This document shows, one piece after another, positions 1 to 7,790 of a stretch of 64,000 nt of DNA. The position numbers and the translations under genes were made by a program. How positions within the stretch are numbered: the stretch's first letter is position 1; every line of letters starts with the position of its first letter. The notes beneath the pieces were generated by a model. The model saw nothing but the letters and a program-made list of their open reading frames with translations. It was not told the origin of the DNA and searched no databases. Origin of the DNA: JBHGXV01 sp041920505 (GTDB lineage: Bacteria > Bacillota > Bacilli > Brevibacillales > Brevibacillaceae); the NCBI GenBank assembly GCA_041920505.1, contig JBHGXV010000025.1, positions 45,697 through 109,696 of the forward strand, in the 5' to 3' direction.

Positions 1-1
1 A

Positions 2-784
2 AACATCGTCGAGATGGCGCAAATCGTCCACGAAGCGGGCGGCTTGCTCTACTACGACGGTGCCAACGCCAACGCCATTCTCGGCATCGCCCGTCCCGGC
101 GACATGGGTTTCGACGTCGTGCACCTCAATCTGCACAAGACGTTTACCGGCCCGCACGGCGGCGGCGGTCCGGGCGCGGGTCCGGTCGGCGTGAAAGCAT
201 CGTTGATCCCGTTTTTGCCTGCTCCGATCATCGTGAAACGCGAGGACGGCAGCTTCGCCTTCGACTACGACCGTCCGCAGTCGATCGGCCGCGTCAAGGG
301 CTTCTACGGCAACTTCGGCATCTTGTTGCGCGCCTATACCTACATCCGCACGATGGGCGCCGACGGCCTCTTGCAAGTGTCGCAAAACGCCGTGCTTAAC
401 GCCAACTACATGATGCGCAAGCTGGCCGGAGCGTACCACCTGCCGTACGACCGCGTCTGCAAGCACGAATTCGTCCTCTCCGGGGTGAAGCAGAAGAAAC
501 TGGGCGTGCGCACCCTGGACATCGCCAAGCGGCTGCTCGACTTCGGCTACCATCCGCCGACGATCTACTTCCCGCTGATCGTCGACGAGTGCCTGATGAT
601 CGAACCGACCGAGACAGAGACCAAGGAGACCCTCGACGAATTCATCGACGTGATGCTGCAAATCGCCCGCGAGTGCGAAGAGACGCCGGAAATCGTGCAG
701 GAAGCGCCGCACACCACGGTGGTCAAACGCCTGGACGAAGCGACCGCGGCGCGCAAGCCGATTCTGCGTTACCAACCGGAATAA
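2..784 (+). CDS. gcvPB: Glycine dehydrogenase (decarboxylating) subunit 2, C-terminal part
   Basis: This is the P-protein beta subunit of the glycine cleavage system. It decarboxylates glycine with PLP and passes the aminomethyl group to lipoylated GcvH. The window opens inside the gene and only about 260 C-terminal residues are present. The stretch LHKTF followed by a glycine-rich GPHGGGGPGAG contains the PLP-binding lysine and its loop. The C-terminal fold with LIVDECLMIEPTETE is typical of the subunit. It lies directly before lipM, as in Bacillus, which fits a shared role in lipoate-dependent metabolism. The true start lies outside the window. Identification is firm. Confidence 0.95.
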   Translation, partial: NIVEMAQIVHEAGGLLYYDGANANAILGIARPGDMGFDVVHLNLHKTFTGPHGGGGPGAGPVGVKASLIPFLPAPIIVKREDGSFAFDYDRPQSIGRVKGFYGNFGILLRAYTYIRTMGADGLLQVSQNAVLNANYMMRKLAGAYHLPYDRVCKHEFVLSGVKQKKLGVRTLDIAKRLLDFGYHPPTIYFPLIVDECLMIEPTETETKETLDEFIDVMLQIARECEETPEIVQEAPHTTVVKRLDEATAARKPILRYQPE

Positions 785-810
785 CGCGTCACGACCTGCG
801 AACAGAAAAC

Positions 811-836
811 AGGCTGCCTCAACGGCGGCCTTTTCT
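811..836 (+). terminator. Rho-independent terminator after gcvPB
   Basis: An 8-bp stem, AGGCTGCC pairing with GGCGGCCT (one G-T wobble), closes a 5-nt loop and is followed by a short T run. It lies 27 bases after the gcvPB stop codon. Confidence 0.6.
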
Positions 837-936
837 CATAGGAAAGCCTCGCACCCATCCAGCCGGTTGGAAAGGGCACGGTCCCCGCGCGGCATCGCGT
901 CAGCTTACGCGGGCGGGTTGTCAGCCGTTTCGCCGC

Positions 937-965
937 TTGCCGCCGGCGGGCGAGTGGCGTACAAT
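937..965 (+). promoter_or_regulatory. Sigma-A-type promoter for lipM
   Basis: A -35 element TTGCCG (937-942) and a -10 element TACAAT (960-965) are separated by 17 bases, 40 bases before the lipM start. The hexamers match well, but this is pattern recognition only. Confidence 0.55.
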
Positions 966-1005
966 AGACAGGCAGTGCCGCTTGATGCGAAAGGAGGAAG
1001 CAAGG

Positions 1006-1836
1006 ATGGAACAATGGCGATACATTCTCACCGAACCGCTGTCGCCCGCGATGAACATGGCGATCGACGAGGCGATTCTGGTGAAACACAGCGAGGGCAA
1101 GGTGCCGCCCACCGTCCGTTTTTACACGTGGAACCCGGCGACGCTCTCGATCGGCTACTTTCAAAAAGCGGAAAAAGAGATTGACATAGAGGAAGTGAAC
1201 CGGCGCGGCCTCGGTTTCGTGCGCCGTCCCACCGGCGGACGGGCGGTGTTGCACGATCAGGAGCTGACCTACAGCGTGATCGTCTCCGAGTCCCACCCGA
1301 AGATGCCTTCGAGCGTGACCGAGGCCTACAAGGTGATCAGCCTGGGCCTTTTGCACGGCTTTCAGCGTTTGGGACTGGAGGCGGAGATGGTGTCGCTCGC
1401 CAGCGAAGAAGAAAAGGAAAAGTACAGTTCGCCCGGTTCGTCGGCGTGCTTTGATTCGCCGTCGTGGTACGAACTGGTGGTGGAAGGGAAAAAGGTGGCC
1501 GGCAGCGCGCAAACCCGGCAAAAGGGCGTGATTTTGCAGCACGGCTCGATTTTGCTCGACATGGACGCGGAGCTGTTGTTTTCGCTCTTGCGCTTTCCCT
1601 CCGAGCGGGTAAAGCAGCGGATGATGGACAGCTTCCGGCAGAAGGCGGTGACGATCAACGAGGTGAGTGATCGCCCCGTCGGTCTGGAGGAAGCGATCGA
1701 CGCCTTCTTCCACGGTTTCGCCTCCGGTCTGGAGGTGGAGCTGGTGCCGCAGCCGCTGACAGCGGAAGAGTGGGCCTTGGCCGAGGAATTGGCCGCGACC
1801 CGCTACGCCACAGACGAATGGAACTTCCGCCGCTGA
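1006..1836 (+). CDS. lipM: Octanoyl-[GcvH]:protein N-octanoyltransferase
   Basis: LipM moves octanoate from acyl carrier protein to GcvH, the first step of endogenous lipoate synthesis in Bacillota. The protein has 276 residues, matching the family. It carries the lipoate-ligase fold signature RRPTGGRAVLHDQELTYS (about 73-90), the catalytic cysteine C148 in ACFDSPSWYE and the conserved lysine in KKVAGSAQ near residue 163. The start is the ATG at 1006 behind AAAGGAGG; upstream in-frame sequence is noncoding. Its neighbour gcvPB supports the role. It also serves the BkdB and other E2 lipoyl domains indirectly through LipL, which is not in this window. Confidence 0.93.
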   Translation: MEQWRYILTEPLSPAMNMAIDEAILVKHSEGKVPPTVRFYTWNPATLSIGYFQKAEKEIDIEEVNRRGLGFVRRPTGGRAVLHDQELTYSVIVSESHPKMPSSVTEAYKVISLGLLHGFQRLGLEAEMVSLASEEEKEKYSSPGSSACFDSPSWYELVVEGKKVAGSAQTRQKGVILQHGSILLDMDAELLFSLLRFPSERVKQRMMDSFRQKAVTINEVSDRPVGLEEAIDAFFHGFASGLEVELVPQPLTAEEWALAEELAATRYATDEWNFRR

Positions 1837-1888
1837 CGGACATGTTTTTCGTCCGGAGGAAACCGGGCGAACCAATGCGGATTCGACC

Positions 1889-1932
1889 AAAAGCTCTCAG
1901 GCCGAATTATCGGCACCCGAGAGCTTTTTTTC
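1889..1932 (+). terminator. Terminator after lipM
   Basis: AAAAGCTCTC and GAGAGCTTTT form an inverted repeat around a 20-nt loop, followed by a T run. It lies 53 bases after the lipM stop. Confidence 0.75.
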
Positions 1933-1987
1933 ACGTCACACAAGAATAGCGCAAGAATGGCGGATGATTCCCCGAAGCGGGAACATC

Positions 1988-2031
1988 GGTTAACGAATCG
2001 TTTCGGAAAAGAGCATCGTATACTGGTTAAC
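1988..2031. repeat. Direct repeat GGTTAAC upstream of the marR-like gene
   Basis: Two copies of GGTTAAC (1988-1994 and 2025-2031) flank a possible -10 element TATACT (2019-2024). Each copy contains the palindrome GTTAAC. They could be operator half-sites for the MarR-type regulator that follows, but this is inference from position only. Confidence 0.3.
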
Positions 2032-2153
2032 AAAATTTATCGTATGGTCATTGGCATGTTAAGACAACAAGAGGTATCGTGTTTTTGTTTCATAGTGAAC
2101 AATTTTTGCACACAGGAGAAGTGTGGGCAATACATGAAGGGAGTGCGGGATCG

Positions 2154-2666
2154 ATGTCTGATCTGACCAAAGAGCTGATCTATGAAATGTATGTGAGGTT
2201 GTTGCATCTGAACGAGCAGAAGGCGGATACCGATATGCAAGCGTTTGTAAATCAAGCGACGGGAGAACAGGCAAAGCTTCTCCCCAAAAATATGACGAGT
2301 ATACACGTCATTGACTGTATCGGCCGTCATGAACCGATCAATAACATTGCCATTGCCAAAAAGATGAATCTGTCCAAAGCGAATATTACAAAAATCACGT
2401 CGAAATTGGTGGAAGCCGATCTTATCAAACGCTTCCAGTTAACGGACAACTAGAAAGAAGTTTATTTGCGGCTGACTTCAAAAGAACAGCGAGTGTTTGA
2501 TATGCACGCGGCGATTCACAAGAGGAAGGAACAACAGTTTTACCAGTTTCTTGACCGCTTTACAGAGATGGAGCGGCATGCCGTCTTAAAATTCCTCCGC
2601 GAGCTGACAATCCGAATCACGGAGGAACTGGCGGAAAGACAGGGGAGCCTTGATGAGGAACGCTAA
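2154..2666 (+). pseudogene. MarR-family regulator interrupted by an in-frame TAG
   Basis: The frame opens at ATG 2154 and reads through a winged-helix segment (INNIAIAKKMNLSKANITKITSKLVEADLIKRF) typical of MarR regulators. It hits TAG at 2451-2453 exactly in the beta-hairpin wing (LTDN-stop-KEVYLRLTSKE). Reading continues in the same frame to a TAA at 2664-2666, giving a normal MarR length of about 170 residues if the TAG were sense. A single substitution from AAG or CAG explains it. It overlaps the following transporter by 14 bases, as in a mar-type operon. The product would be a truncated 99-residue protein with a damaged DNA-binding domain. Confidence 0.8.
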
Positions 2667-3872
2667 AGCGAGTGCCGCGCTCATATTGTATGTGGTTTGT
2701 GTCAGCGCCTTCTTCGCGTCGCTCAACCAAAATATTTATTCGCCCATCCTGCCGCTGATCAGGGACTCGTTCCAGGTTTCCCTGAACATGGTGAATCTGT
2801 CGGTGTCGCTGTTTATTTTCGTTACCGCGATCATGCAGATGGTTCTCGGGCCGCTCGTTGATTTTAAAGGGCCCCGATTTGTTCTGATCCCAGGCATCCT
2901 GTTGATCGTTGTCGCCAGCATCGGCTGCGCTGTCGCACATCATTTTGCCGCGTTTTTGCTGTTCAGGGCTCTGCAAGCCGTAGGAACCGCCGCTATCCCG
3001 CTTATTGCGGCGACGACAATCGGAAGGGTCTTTCAAGGGAGCGAACGCGGGAAGGCGATGGGGACGTATCAAACGCTGTTGTCGGTTGCGCCTGCTGTTG
3101 CCCCGGTATTGGGAGGATGGATTGGAGAGCGGTATGGCTATCCGGGGATTTTCTGGTTTCTTGCCATCTCTTCGGCCATACTCCTGGTGACCAATCAGCT
3201 TTTTTTCCCGAAAGATGATCCGGCTGAGAAACAATCGATAAAAATTGGCAAGCTCTTAAACCACTATGGAGCCATTTTTACAAATAAGCGAGGCAACGCG
3301 ATCCTGATTGTAAGTTTCCTGTTTTTCTTCGTTTATTTCGAGGTGATTGTCTATCTGCCTGTCTTGTTGACTGACCACTACCATCTAAGCCTGAAAACGG
3401 TAGGGTTGCTTTATCTGCCGATGGCGGTAAGCACAATAGCGGGAAGCATGATCTTTACCTATCTGCAAGCCAGAATTCCGCTCAAGAATCTATGTGCCGT
3501 GGGAAACATCGCGGCGGTTGGCAGCATTCTGCTTTTTGCCTTGACACATGGATTTACTTTGGTCGGGATGTTTGCGTCGCTGGTGATGTACGGGATAAGT
3601 ATAGGTGTCATAACCCCTTTGTACTCGACGATGATCGCCAATGAATTTGAGCACAACAGGGGAAGCGCGATGGGATGTTTCATTTGATCCGGTACATGGG
3701 AATGGCCGCTGGTCCTGTCGTATTGGGTTTGTTGCTGGTGAAAATGGAAGCGGTGATCGTCTTTGGGTTGCTGGGAGTGTTGTTTGGATGGCTGAGTCTG
3801 GGATTGTGGCCATGGATCCGTGTTCAAAAAACGAACGATGCTGCCGAAGCAGCAAAGAAACAGAATCATTGA
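2653..3872 (+). pseudogene. MFS drug-efflux transporter broken by a frameshift
   Basis: This is a major facilitator superfamily permease. It has an N-terminal SLNQNIYSPILPLI helix, the loop motif GPLVDFKGPR (motif A-like) and APVLGGWIGERYGY (motif C-like), as in Bacillales multidrug or metabolite exporters. The reading frame from ATG 2653 (SD AGGGGAG) ends early at TGA 3685-3687 after GSAMGCFI. The next frame continues at once with FHLIRYMGMAAGPVVLG and runs to TGA 3872. The change of frame equals loss of one base near 3674-3684 and removes the last two membrane helices. Together with the broken marR this is a decayed efflux operon, unless both are assembly errors. Confidence 0.8.
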
Positions 3873-4031
3873 CATACGGGTTATGGCCATGACAAACTCC
3901 CCTCCGGCAGACGGTCTTCGGCCATTGTGCCCAATCGGCTTTTTCCGCACAGTCTGTCGTGAGGGGATGCTGCCATGCCGCCAGGCTTCTTTCCTCGGCG
4001 TGCCGGAAAGGGGGCAAGGCCGCGTGCGGCG
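3873..4031. other. Intergenic region with no recognised gene
   Basis: About 160 bases lie between two convergent units. I see GC-rich short repeats around 4020-4055 that can pair (GCGTGCG with CGCACGC) and span the dat stop codon, but no T run and no open frame with homology. Confidence 0.4.
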
Positions 4032-4895
4032 CTAGCGTAAGCGCACGCCGCGTGGATTTGCGAGAATGTGGCGTTCAAATGACGCTTGCAGCCGACGCGT
4101 CACGCCGCCGATCTGTCCCGAGCCCACGGGACGTCCGTCGATCGACACCACCGGCATCACCTCGGACGTGGTGCTGGTGATAAACACCTCGTCCGCCCCG
4201 GCGAGGAAGGTGAGGTCAAACGCTTCCTCGACCACGGGGATGCCTTCCTCGCGCGCCAGCCCGATCACTGTCTGGCGGGTGACGCCGTTGAGGATCAGGT
4301 TGGTTGCCGGATGGGTGTAGAGACGCCTGTCTTTTACCGCGAACACATTGGACGAACTGCCCTCGGTGACGATGCCGTCCCGGTGCTGGATCGCCTCGAA
4401 CGCCCCGGCTTCCTTGGCCGCTTGTCTGGCCAGCACCGCGCCCAGCAGGTTGAGGCTTTTGATGTCGCAACGCAGCCAGCGGATGTCTGGGACGACGGCG
4501 GCGGCGACGCCTCTGTTCATCTCCTCGATCGGACGCGGCTTGCGGCGCGCGTAGGCGGAGAGCACCGGCCTTATTCCGTCGGGAAATTCAAATTGGCGCG
4601 GGGCCGCTCCCCGGGTGATTTGCAGGTAAAGAATCGCGTCTTCGTCAGCGCCGATGTCATTTTTTTGCGGCAATTCTGACGCAATCCGGGTCAGTTCTTC
4701 CTGGGACCATGGCAGTAACATGCGTAGTTCTTTGGCACTGCGTAACAGCCGGGCAAGATGGGCATCCCATTGATACAGGTTGCCTCGATAGATGCGGACG
4801 ACTTCGTAAATGCCGTCGCCAAACTGGTATCCCCGGTCCTCCGGATGTACGCCGGCTTGTCCCGCTTGCACCCACGTGCCGTCGACGTAGTACAT
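4032..4895 (-). CDS. dat: D-alanine aminotransferase
   Basis: A fold-type IV PLP aminotransferase that interconverts D-alanine and 2-oxoglutarate with pyruvate and D-glutamate, feeding peptidoglycan precursors. Seen: N-terminal YYVDGTW, RGYQFGDGIYEVVR (21-34), RGAAPRQFEFP (95-105), the Schiff-base lysine K146 in DIKSLNLL and the E178 region GIVTEGSSSNVF that contacts the PLP nitrogen. Length (287 residues) matches Bacillus Dat. The start is ATG 4895 with AGGGGGA eight bases upstream; a TTG two codons earlier would sit on top of the SD. A branched-chain aminotransferase is less likely given the Dat-like active-site motifs. Transcribed divergently from nrdJ. Confidence 0.9.
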   Translation of the reverse strand: MYYVDGTWVQAGQAGVHPEDRGYQFGDGIYEVVRIYRGNLYQWDAHLARLLRSAKELRMLLPWSQEELTRIASELPQKNDIGADEDAILYLQITRGAAPRQFEFPDGIRPVLSAYARRKPRPIEEMNRGVAAAVVPDIRWLRCDIKSLNLLGAVLARQAAKEAGAFEAIQHRDGIVTEGSSSNVFAVKDRRLYTHPATNLILNGVTRQTVIGLAREEGIPVVEEAFDLTFLAGADEVFITSTTSEVMPVVSIDGRPVGSGQIGGVTRRLQASFERHILANPRGVRLR

Positions 4896-4931
4896 TGTCA
4901 ATCCCCCTAAGGTCTGGTTTTTCAGGATAAA

Positions 4932-4989
4932 CCACTAGATATTGTGTTGTTTTTGCGAAATATGTCGTTTTTGAAACTAGATATTGAAT
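4932..4989 (+). promoter_or_regulatory. Two NrdR-box-like sites upstream of nrdJ
   Basis: Box 1 (4932-4947) is CCACTAGATATTGTGT and matches 14 of 16 positions of the NrdR box consensus acaCwAtATmTwGtgt. Box 2 (4974-4989) is AAACTAGATATTGAAT and matches 12 of 16. They share the core ACTAGATATTG and start 42 bases apart, close to four helical turns. NrdR represses ribonucleotide reductase genes, and the next gene is nrdJ, so control of nrdJ is likely. The sites also lie in front of the divergent dat. Confidence 0.7.
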
Positions 4990-5007
4990 CACCGTAGCAA
5001 CATATGG

Positions 5008-5036
5008 TATCGTTAAAACCGTCCCATCTAACGATA
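5008..5036. repeat. 8-bp inverted repeat in the nrdJ leader
   Basis: TATCGTTA (5008-5015) and TAACGATA (5029-5036) are exact reverse complements around 13 bases, 50 bases before the nrdJ start. It could be an operator or an mRNA hairpin; no T run follows. Confidence 0.4.
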
Positions 5037-5085
5037 ACAAAACAACACGAAGGGGTCAATTTGAAAAGTTGCTGGAGGGGGAACA

Positions 5086-7635
5086 ATGACGGTGACGTCA
5101 GACAAAAACCGTTTGGAAGGCTTGAGTGAAAAGATTTTTCTCGATCGCTACGCCATGAAAGATCTTGATTATACAAATACGAAAGTCGGCGATACGATCC
5201 TCGTGCTTACCAAAGACGATCCGCGCTTTCCGCAAAAGGAAGTCGGCGAAGTGATCGCCTTAAACGGAAACAAGGCGACTGTGCTGTTGCGCAGCGGCAA
5301 TACCGTGGAAACCACCCTGGAGAAGACCACTCGTCCGCTGGAACTGACGCCTGACGCGATGTGGGACAGGCTGGCCAACGCCTTGGCCGCTGTGGAGAAA
5401 ACCCCGGAAAAACAGGCGGAGTGGGCAGCGAAGTTCCGGGAGCTTTTGGACGACTGGAAGCTGGTTCCGGGCGGCCGGATCGCGGCAGGCGCGGGGGCAA
5501 GCGACGAATTGACCCTGTTTAACTGCTATGTGATCCCGTCCCCGCACGATTCGCGCGGCGGGATTATGCAAACCCTGTCTCAGATGACGGAGATCATGTC
5601 GCGCGGCGGCGGAGTGGGGATCAACCTCTCCAGCTTGCGCCCGCGCCGGGCACTGGTGCGCGGTGTCAACGGCTCGTCCAGCGGGTCGGTCTCGTGGGGC
5701 GGTCTGTTCAGCTACACCACCGGCCTGATCGAGCAGGGCGGTTCGCGCCGGGGCGCTTTGATGCTGATGCTTAACGACTGGCATCCGGACTTGCTTGAAT
5801 TCATCACGGTCAAGCAAACGATGGGGCTGGTCACCAACGCCAACCTGTCTGTCTGCATCTCGAACGGCTTCATGAAAGCGGTCAAGGAGGACCTTGACTG
5901 GGAACTGGTCTTCCCGGACACCTCCGATCCCGATTACGATACGCTGTGGGACGGCAATCTGACCAAGTGGCGCGACGAACTGGGCAAGCCGGTGAAAGTG
6001 TACAACACCTTGCGCGCCCGCGACATCTGGCACACGATCATCGAATCGGCGTGGAAGTCGGCCGAACCAGGCGTCGTCTTCATCGAGTATTACAACCAGA
6101 TGTCCAACAGTTGGTATTTCAACCCGATCATTTGCACCAATCCGTGCGGCGAGCAGGGGCTTCCGGCGTGGGGCGTGTGCAACCTGTCGGCGCTCAACCT
6201 GTCCAAGTTCGTCAAGGACGGCGACGTGGAGTGGGACAAGCTGGGCACGGCGGTGCGCCACGCGGTCCGCTTCCTCGACAACGTGATCGATGCCACTCCG
6301 TACCACTTCGAGGAGAACGAACGCAACCAGAAGAACGAACGGCGCATCGGACTGGGCACGATGGGGCTTGCGGAAATGCTGATCAAGCTGAAAATCCGCT
6401 ACGGCAGCAAGGAGTCGCTGGCATTTCTCGACAAGTTGTACGGCTTCATCGCCCGCGAAGCGTACCTGGCCTCTGCCGACATCGCCGAGGAAAAAGGCAG
6501 CTTCCCGATGTTTGACGCCGAGAAGTTCCTGCAAAGCGGCTTCATGAAGCAGTTCGACGAGGAAGTGCGCGAAACCGTCCGCAACAAAGGCATTCGCAAT
6601 GTCACCTTGTTGACACAAGCCCCGACCGGTTCCACCGGCACGATGGTCGGCACCTCCACCGGGATCGAGCCGTTCTACGCCTTCGAGTTTTACCGGCAGA
6701 GCCGTCTCGGCCTCGACAAGCAGTACGTGCCGATCGCCAAGGAATGGCTGGACGCGCATCCGGGCGAAGCGTTGCCCGATTACTTCGTCTGCGCGATGGA
6801 TCTCAGCGCGGAAGATCACGTGCGTGTGCAGGCGGCCATCCAGAAATGGGTGGACTCTTCCATCAGCAAGACGGCCAACGCGCCGCATGACTTTACGGTC
6901 GAGGACACCAAGCGGCTGTATGAGCTGGCGTTCGATCTGGGCTGCAAAGGTGTCACCATCTACCGCGACGGCAGCCGCGACGCCCAGGTGCTGAGTGTCG
7001 CCAAGGACGATAAGGAAAAGAAAGCGGAAAGCGGCGAGGCGGCATCGGCCGAACCGCAGGACAAGCCGGCAGCCAAGCCGGTGACGATCGGCAAAGGGTA
7101 CAACAAACGGCCGAAAAAATTGAGCGGCGCCACCTACCAGCTGAATACTCCGTGGGGCAAGGCCTACATCACGATCAACGACGTGGACGGCGCGCCGTTT
7201 GAAGTGATCGTCAATGTTGGAAAAGCGGGCAGCGATGTGTTCGCCATGTCGGAGGCGCTGGGCCGCGTCTCCACGCTGTTCCTCCGCTTCGGGGAACTGC
7301 CGGACGGCAACAAGGCTCGTCTGCTGATCAAACACCTCAAAGGCATCGGCGGCTCCGGTGCGGTCGGTTTTGGCGCCAATCGCGTCGAGTCGATCCCGGA
7401 TGCCGTGGCCAAAGCGCTGGAGATGCATCTGGACGGCGAAGACCACCATCAATCCGTGGCGGCGACCACGTCCTACCCGATTTCGCCTGCGCCAAAAGAC
7501 CACGGCCACGATCTGGACGACGAGTTCCATTCGCTCGACGCTCCCGATCTCTGCCCGTCGTGCGGCTCGGCTACGCTGATGCCGGCAGAGGGCTGCAAGA
7601 CATGCACCAGTTGCGGCTATTCCAAGTGCAGTTGA
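5086..7635 (+). CDS. nrdJ: Adenosylcobalamin-dependent (class II) ribonucleoside-diphosphate reductase
   Basis: Reduces ribonucleotides to deoxyribonucleotides using a cobalamin-derived radical, so it works with or without oxygen. Seen in 849 residues: redox cysteine C147 in FNCYVIPS, substrate loop SRGGGVGINLSSLRPR, the active-site motif TNPCGEQG with C354 and E356, APTGSTGTMVGTSTGIEPFY, then a TSCPD-type domain around 680-770 and a cysteine-rich tail (CPSCG...CKTCTSCGYSKC) that delivers electrons or binds zinc. The start ATG 5086 has SD CTGGAGGGGG. The gene is alone between NrdR-like boxes and a strong terminator. No NrdA/NrdB is in the window. Confidence 0.95.
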   Translation: MTVTSDKNRLEGLSEKIFLDRYAMKDLDYTNTKVGDTILVLTKDDPRFPQKEVGEVIALNGNKATVLLRSGNTVETTLEKTTRPLELTPDAMWDRLANALAAVEKTPEKQAEWAAKFRELLDDWKLVPGGRIAAGAGASDELTLFNCYVIPSPHDSRGGIMQTLSQMTEIMSRGGGVGINLSSLRPRRALVRGVNGSSSGSVSWGGLFSYTTGLIEQGGSRRGALMLMLNDWHPDLLEFITVKQTMGLVTNANLSVCISNGFMKAVKEDLDWELVFPDTSDPDYDTLWDGNLTKWRDELGKPVKVYNTLRARDIWHTIIESAWKSAEPGVVFIEYYNQMSNSWYFNPIICTNPCGEQGLPAWGVCNLSALNLSKFVKDGDVEWDKLGTAVRHAVRFLDNVIDATPYHFEENERNQKNERRIGLGTMGLAEMLIKLKIRYGSKESLAFLDKLYGFIAREAYLASADIAEEKGSFPMFDAEKFLQSGFMKQFDEEVRETVRNKGIRNVTLLTQAPTGSTGTMVGTSTGIEPFYAFEFYRQSRLGLDKQYVPIAKEWLDAHPGEALPDYFVCAMDLSAEDHVRVQAAIQKWVDSSISKTANAPHDFTVEDTKRLYELAFDLGCKGVTIYRDGSRDAQVLSVAKDDKEKKAESGEAASAEPQDKPAAKPVTIGKGYNKRPKKLSGATYQLNTPWGKAYITINDVDGAPFEVIVNVGKAGSDVFAMSEALGRVSTLFLRFGELPDGNKARLLIKHLKGIGGSGAVGFGANRVESIPDAVAKALEMHLDGEDHHQSVAATTSYPISPAPKDHGHDLDDEFHSLDAPDLCPSCGSATLMPAEGCKTCTSCGYSKCS

Positions 7636-7657
7636 CAACTTGACACGATCATGCCGC

Positions 7658-7696
7658 AAGCGGCATCCGGGATCTCTTCCCGGGTGCCGCTTTTTG
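7658..7696 (+). terminator. Terminator after nrdJ
   Basis: AAGCGGCA and TGCCGCTTT form the outer stem and CCGGGA and TCCCGG the inner stem, then five T residues. Strong rho-independent structure 23 bases after the stop. Confidence 0.85.
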
Positions 7697-7719
7697 CTAT
7701 GTCTTTTTTCAGAAAACAC

Positions 7720-7753
7720 TTGGCCGATTATACCCTATAGGGTATAATCGGCC
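7720..7753 (+). promoter_or_regulatory. Promoter with an embedded 32-bp perfect palindrome (CsoR/CstR-like operator)
   Basis: From 7722 to 7753 the half GGCCGATTATACCCTA is followed by its exact reverse complement. The right arm contains a consensus -10 TATAAT (7743-7748), and a -35 TTGGCC (7720-7725) lies 17 bases upstream, so a protein bound here would block RNA polymerase. The centre TATACCCTATAGGGTATA resembles operators of CsoR-family regulators, including the persulfide sensor CstR. The downstream CoA-disulfide reductase/rhodanese genes suggest sulfur-species control. The identity of the regulator is inference; no csoR or cstR gene is in the window. Confidence 0.75.
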
Positions 7754-7790
7754 CATAGCGGTATTTTATGCGAGGAAGGGAGTTTGCTTC

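Noticed and set aside
5260..7719. An 819-codon open frame opposite nrdJ
   Set aside because: nrdJ on the plus strand has all catalytic motifs; the minus frame has none.
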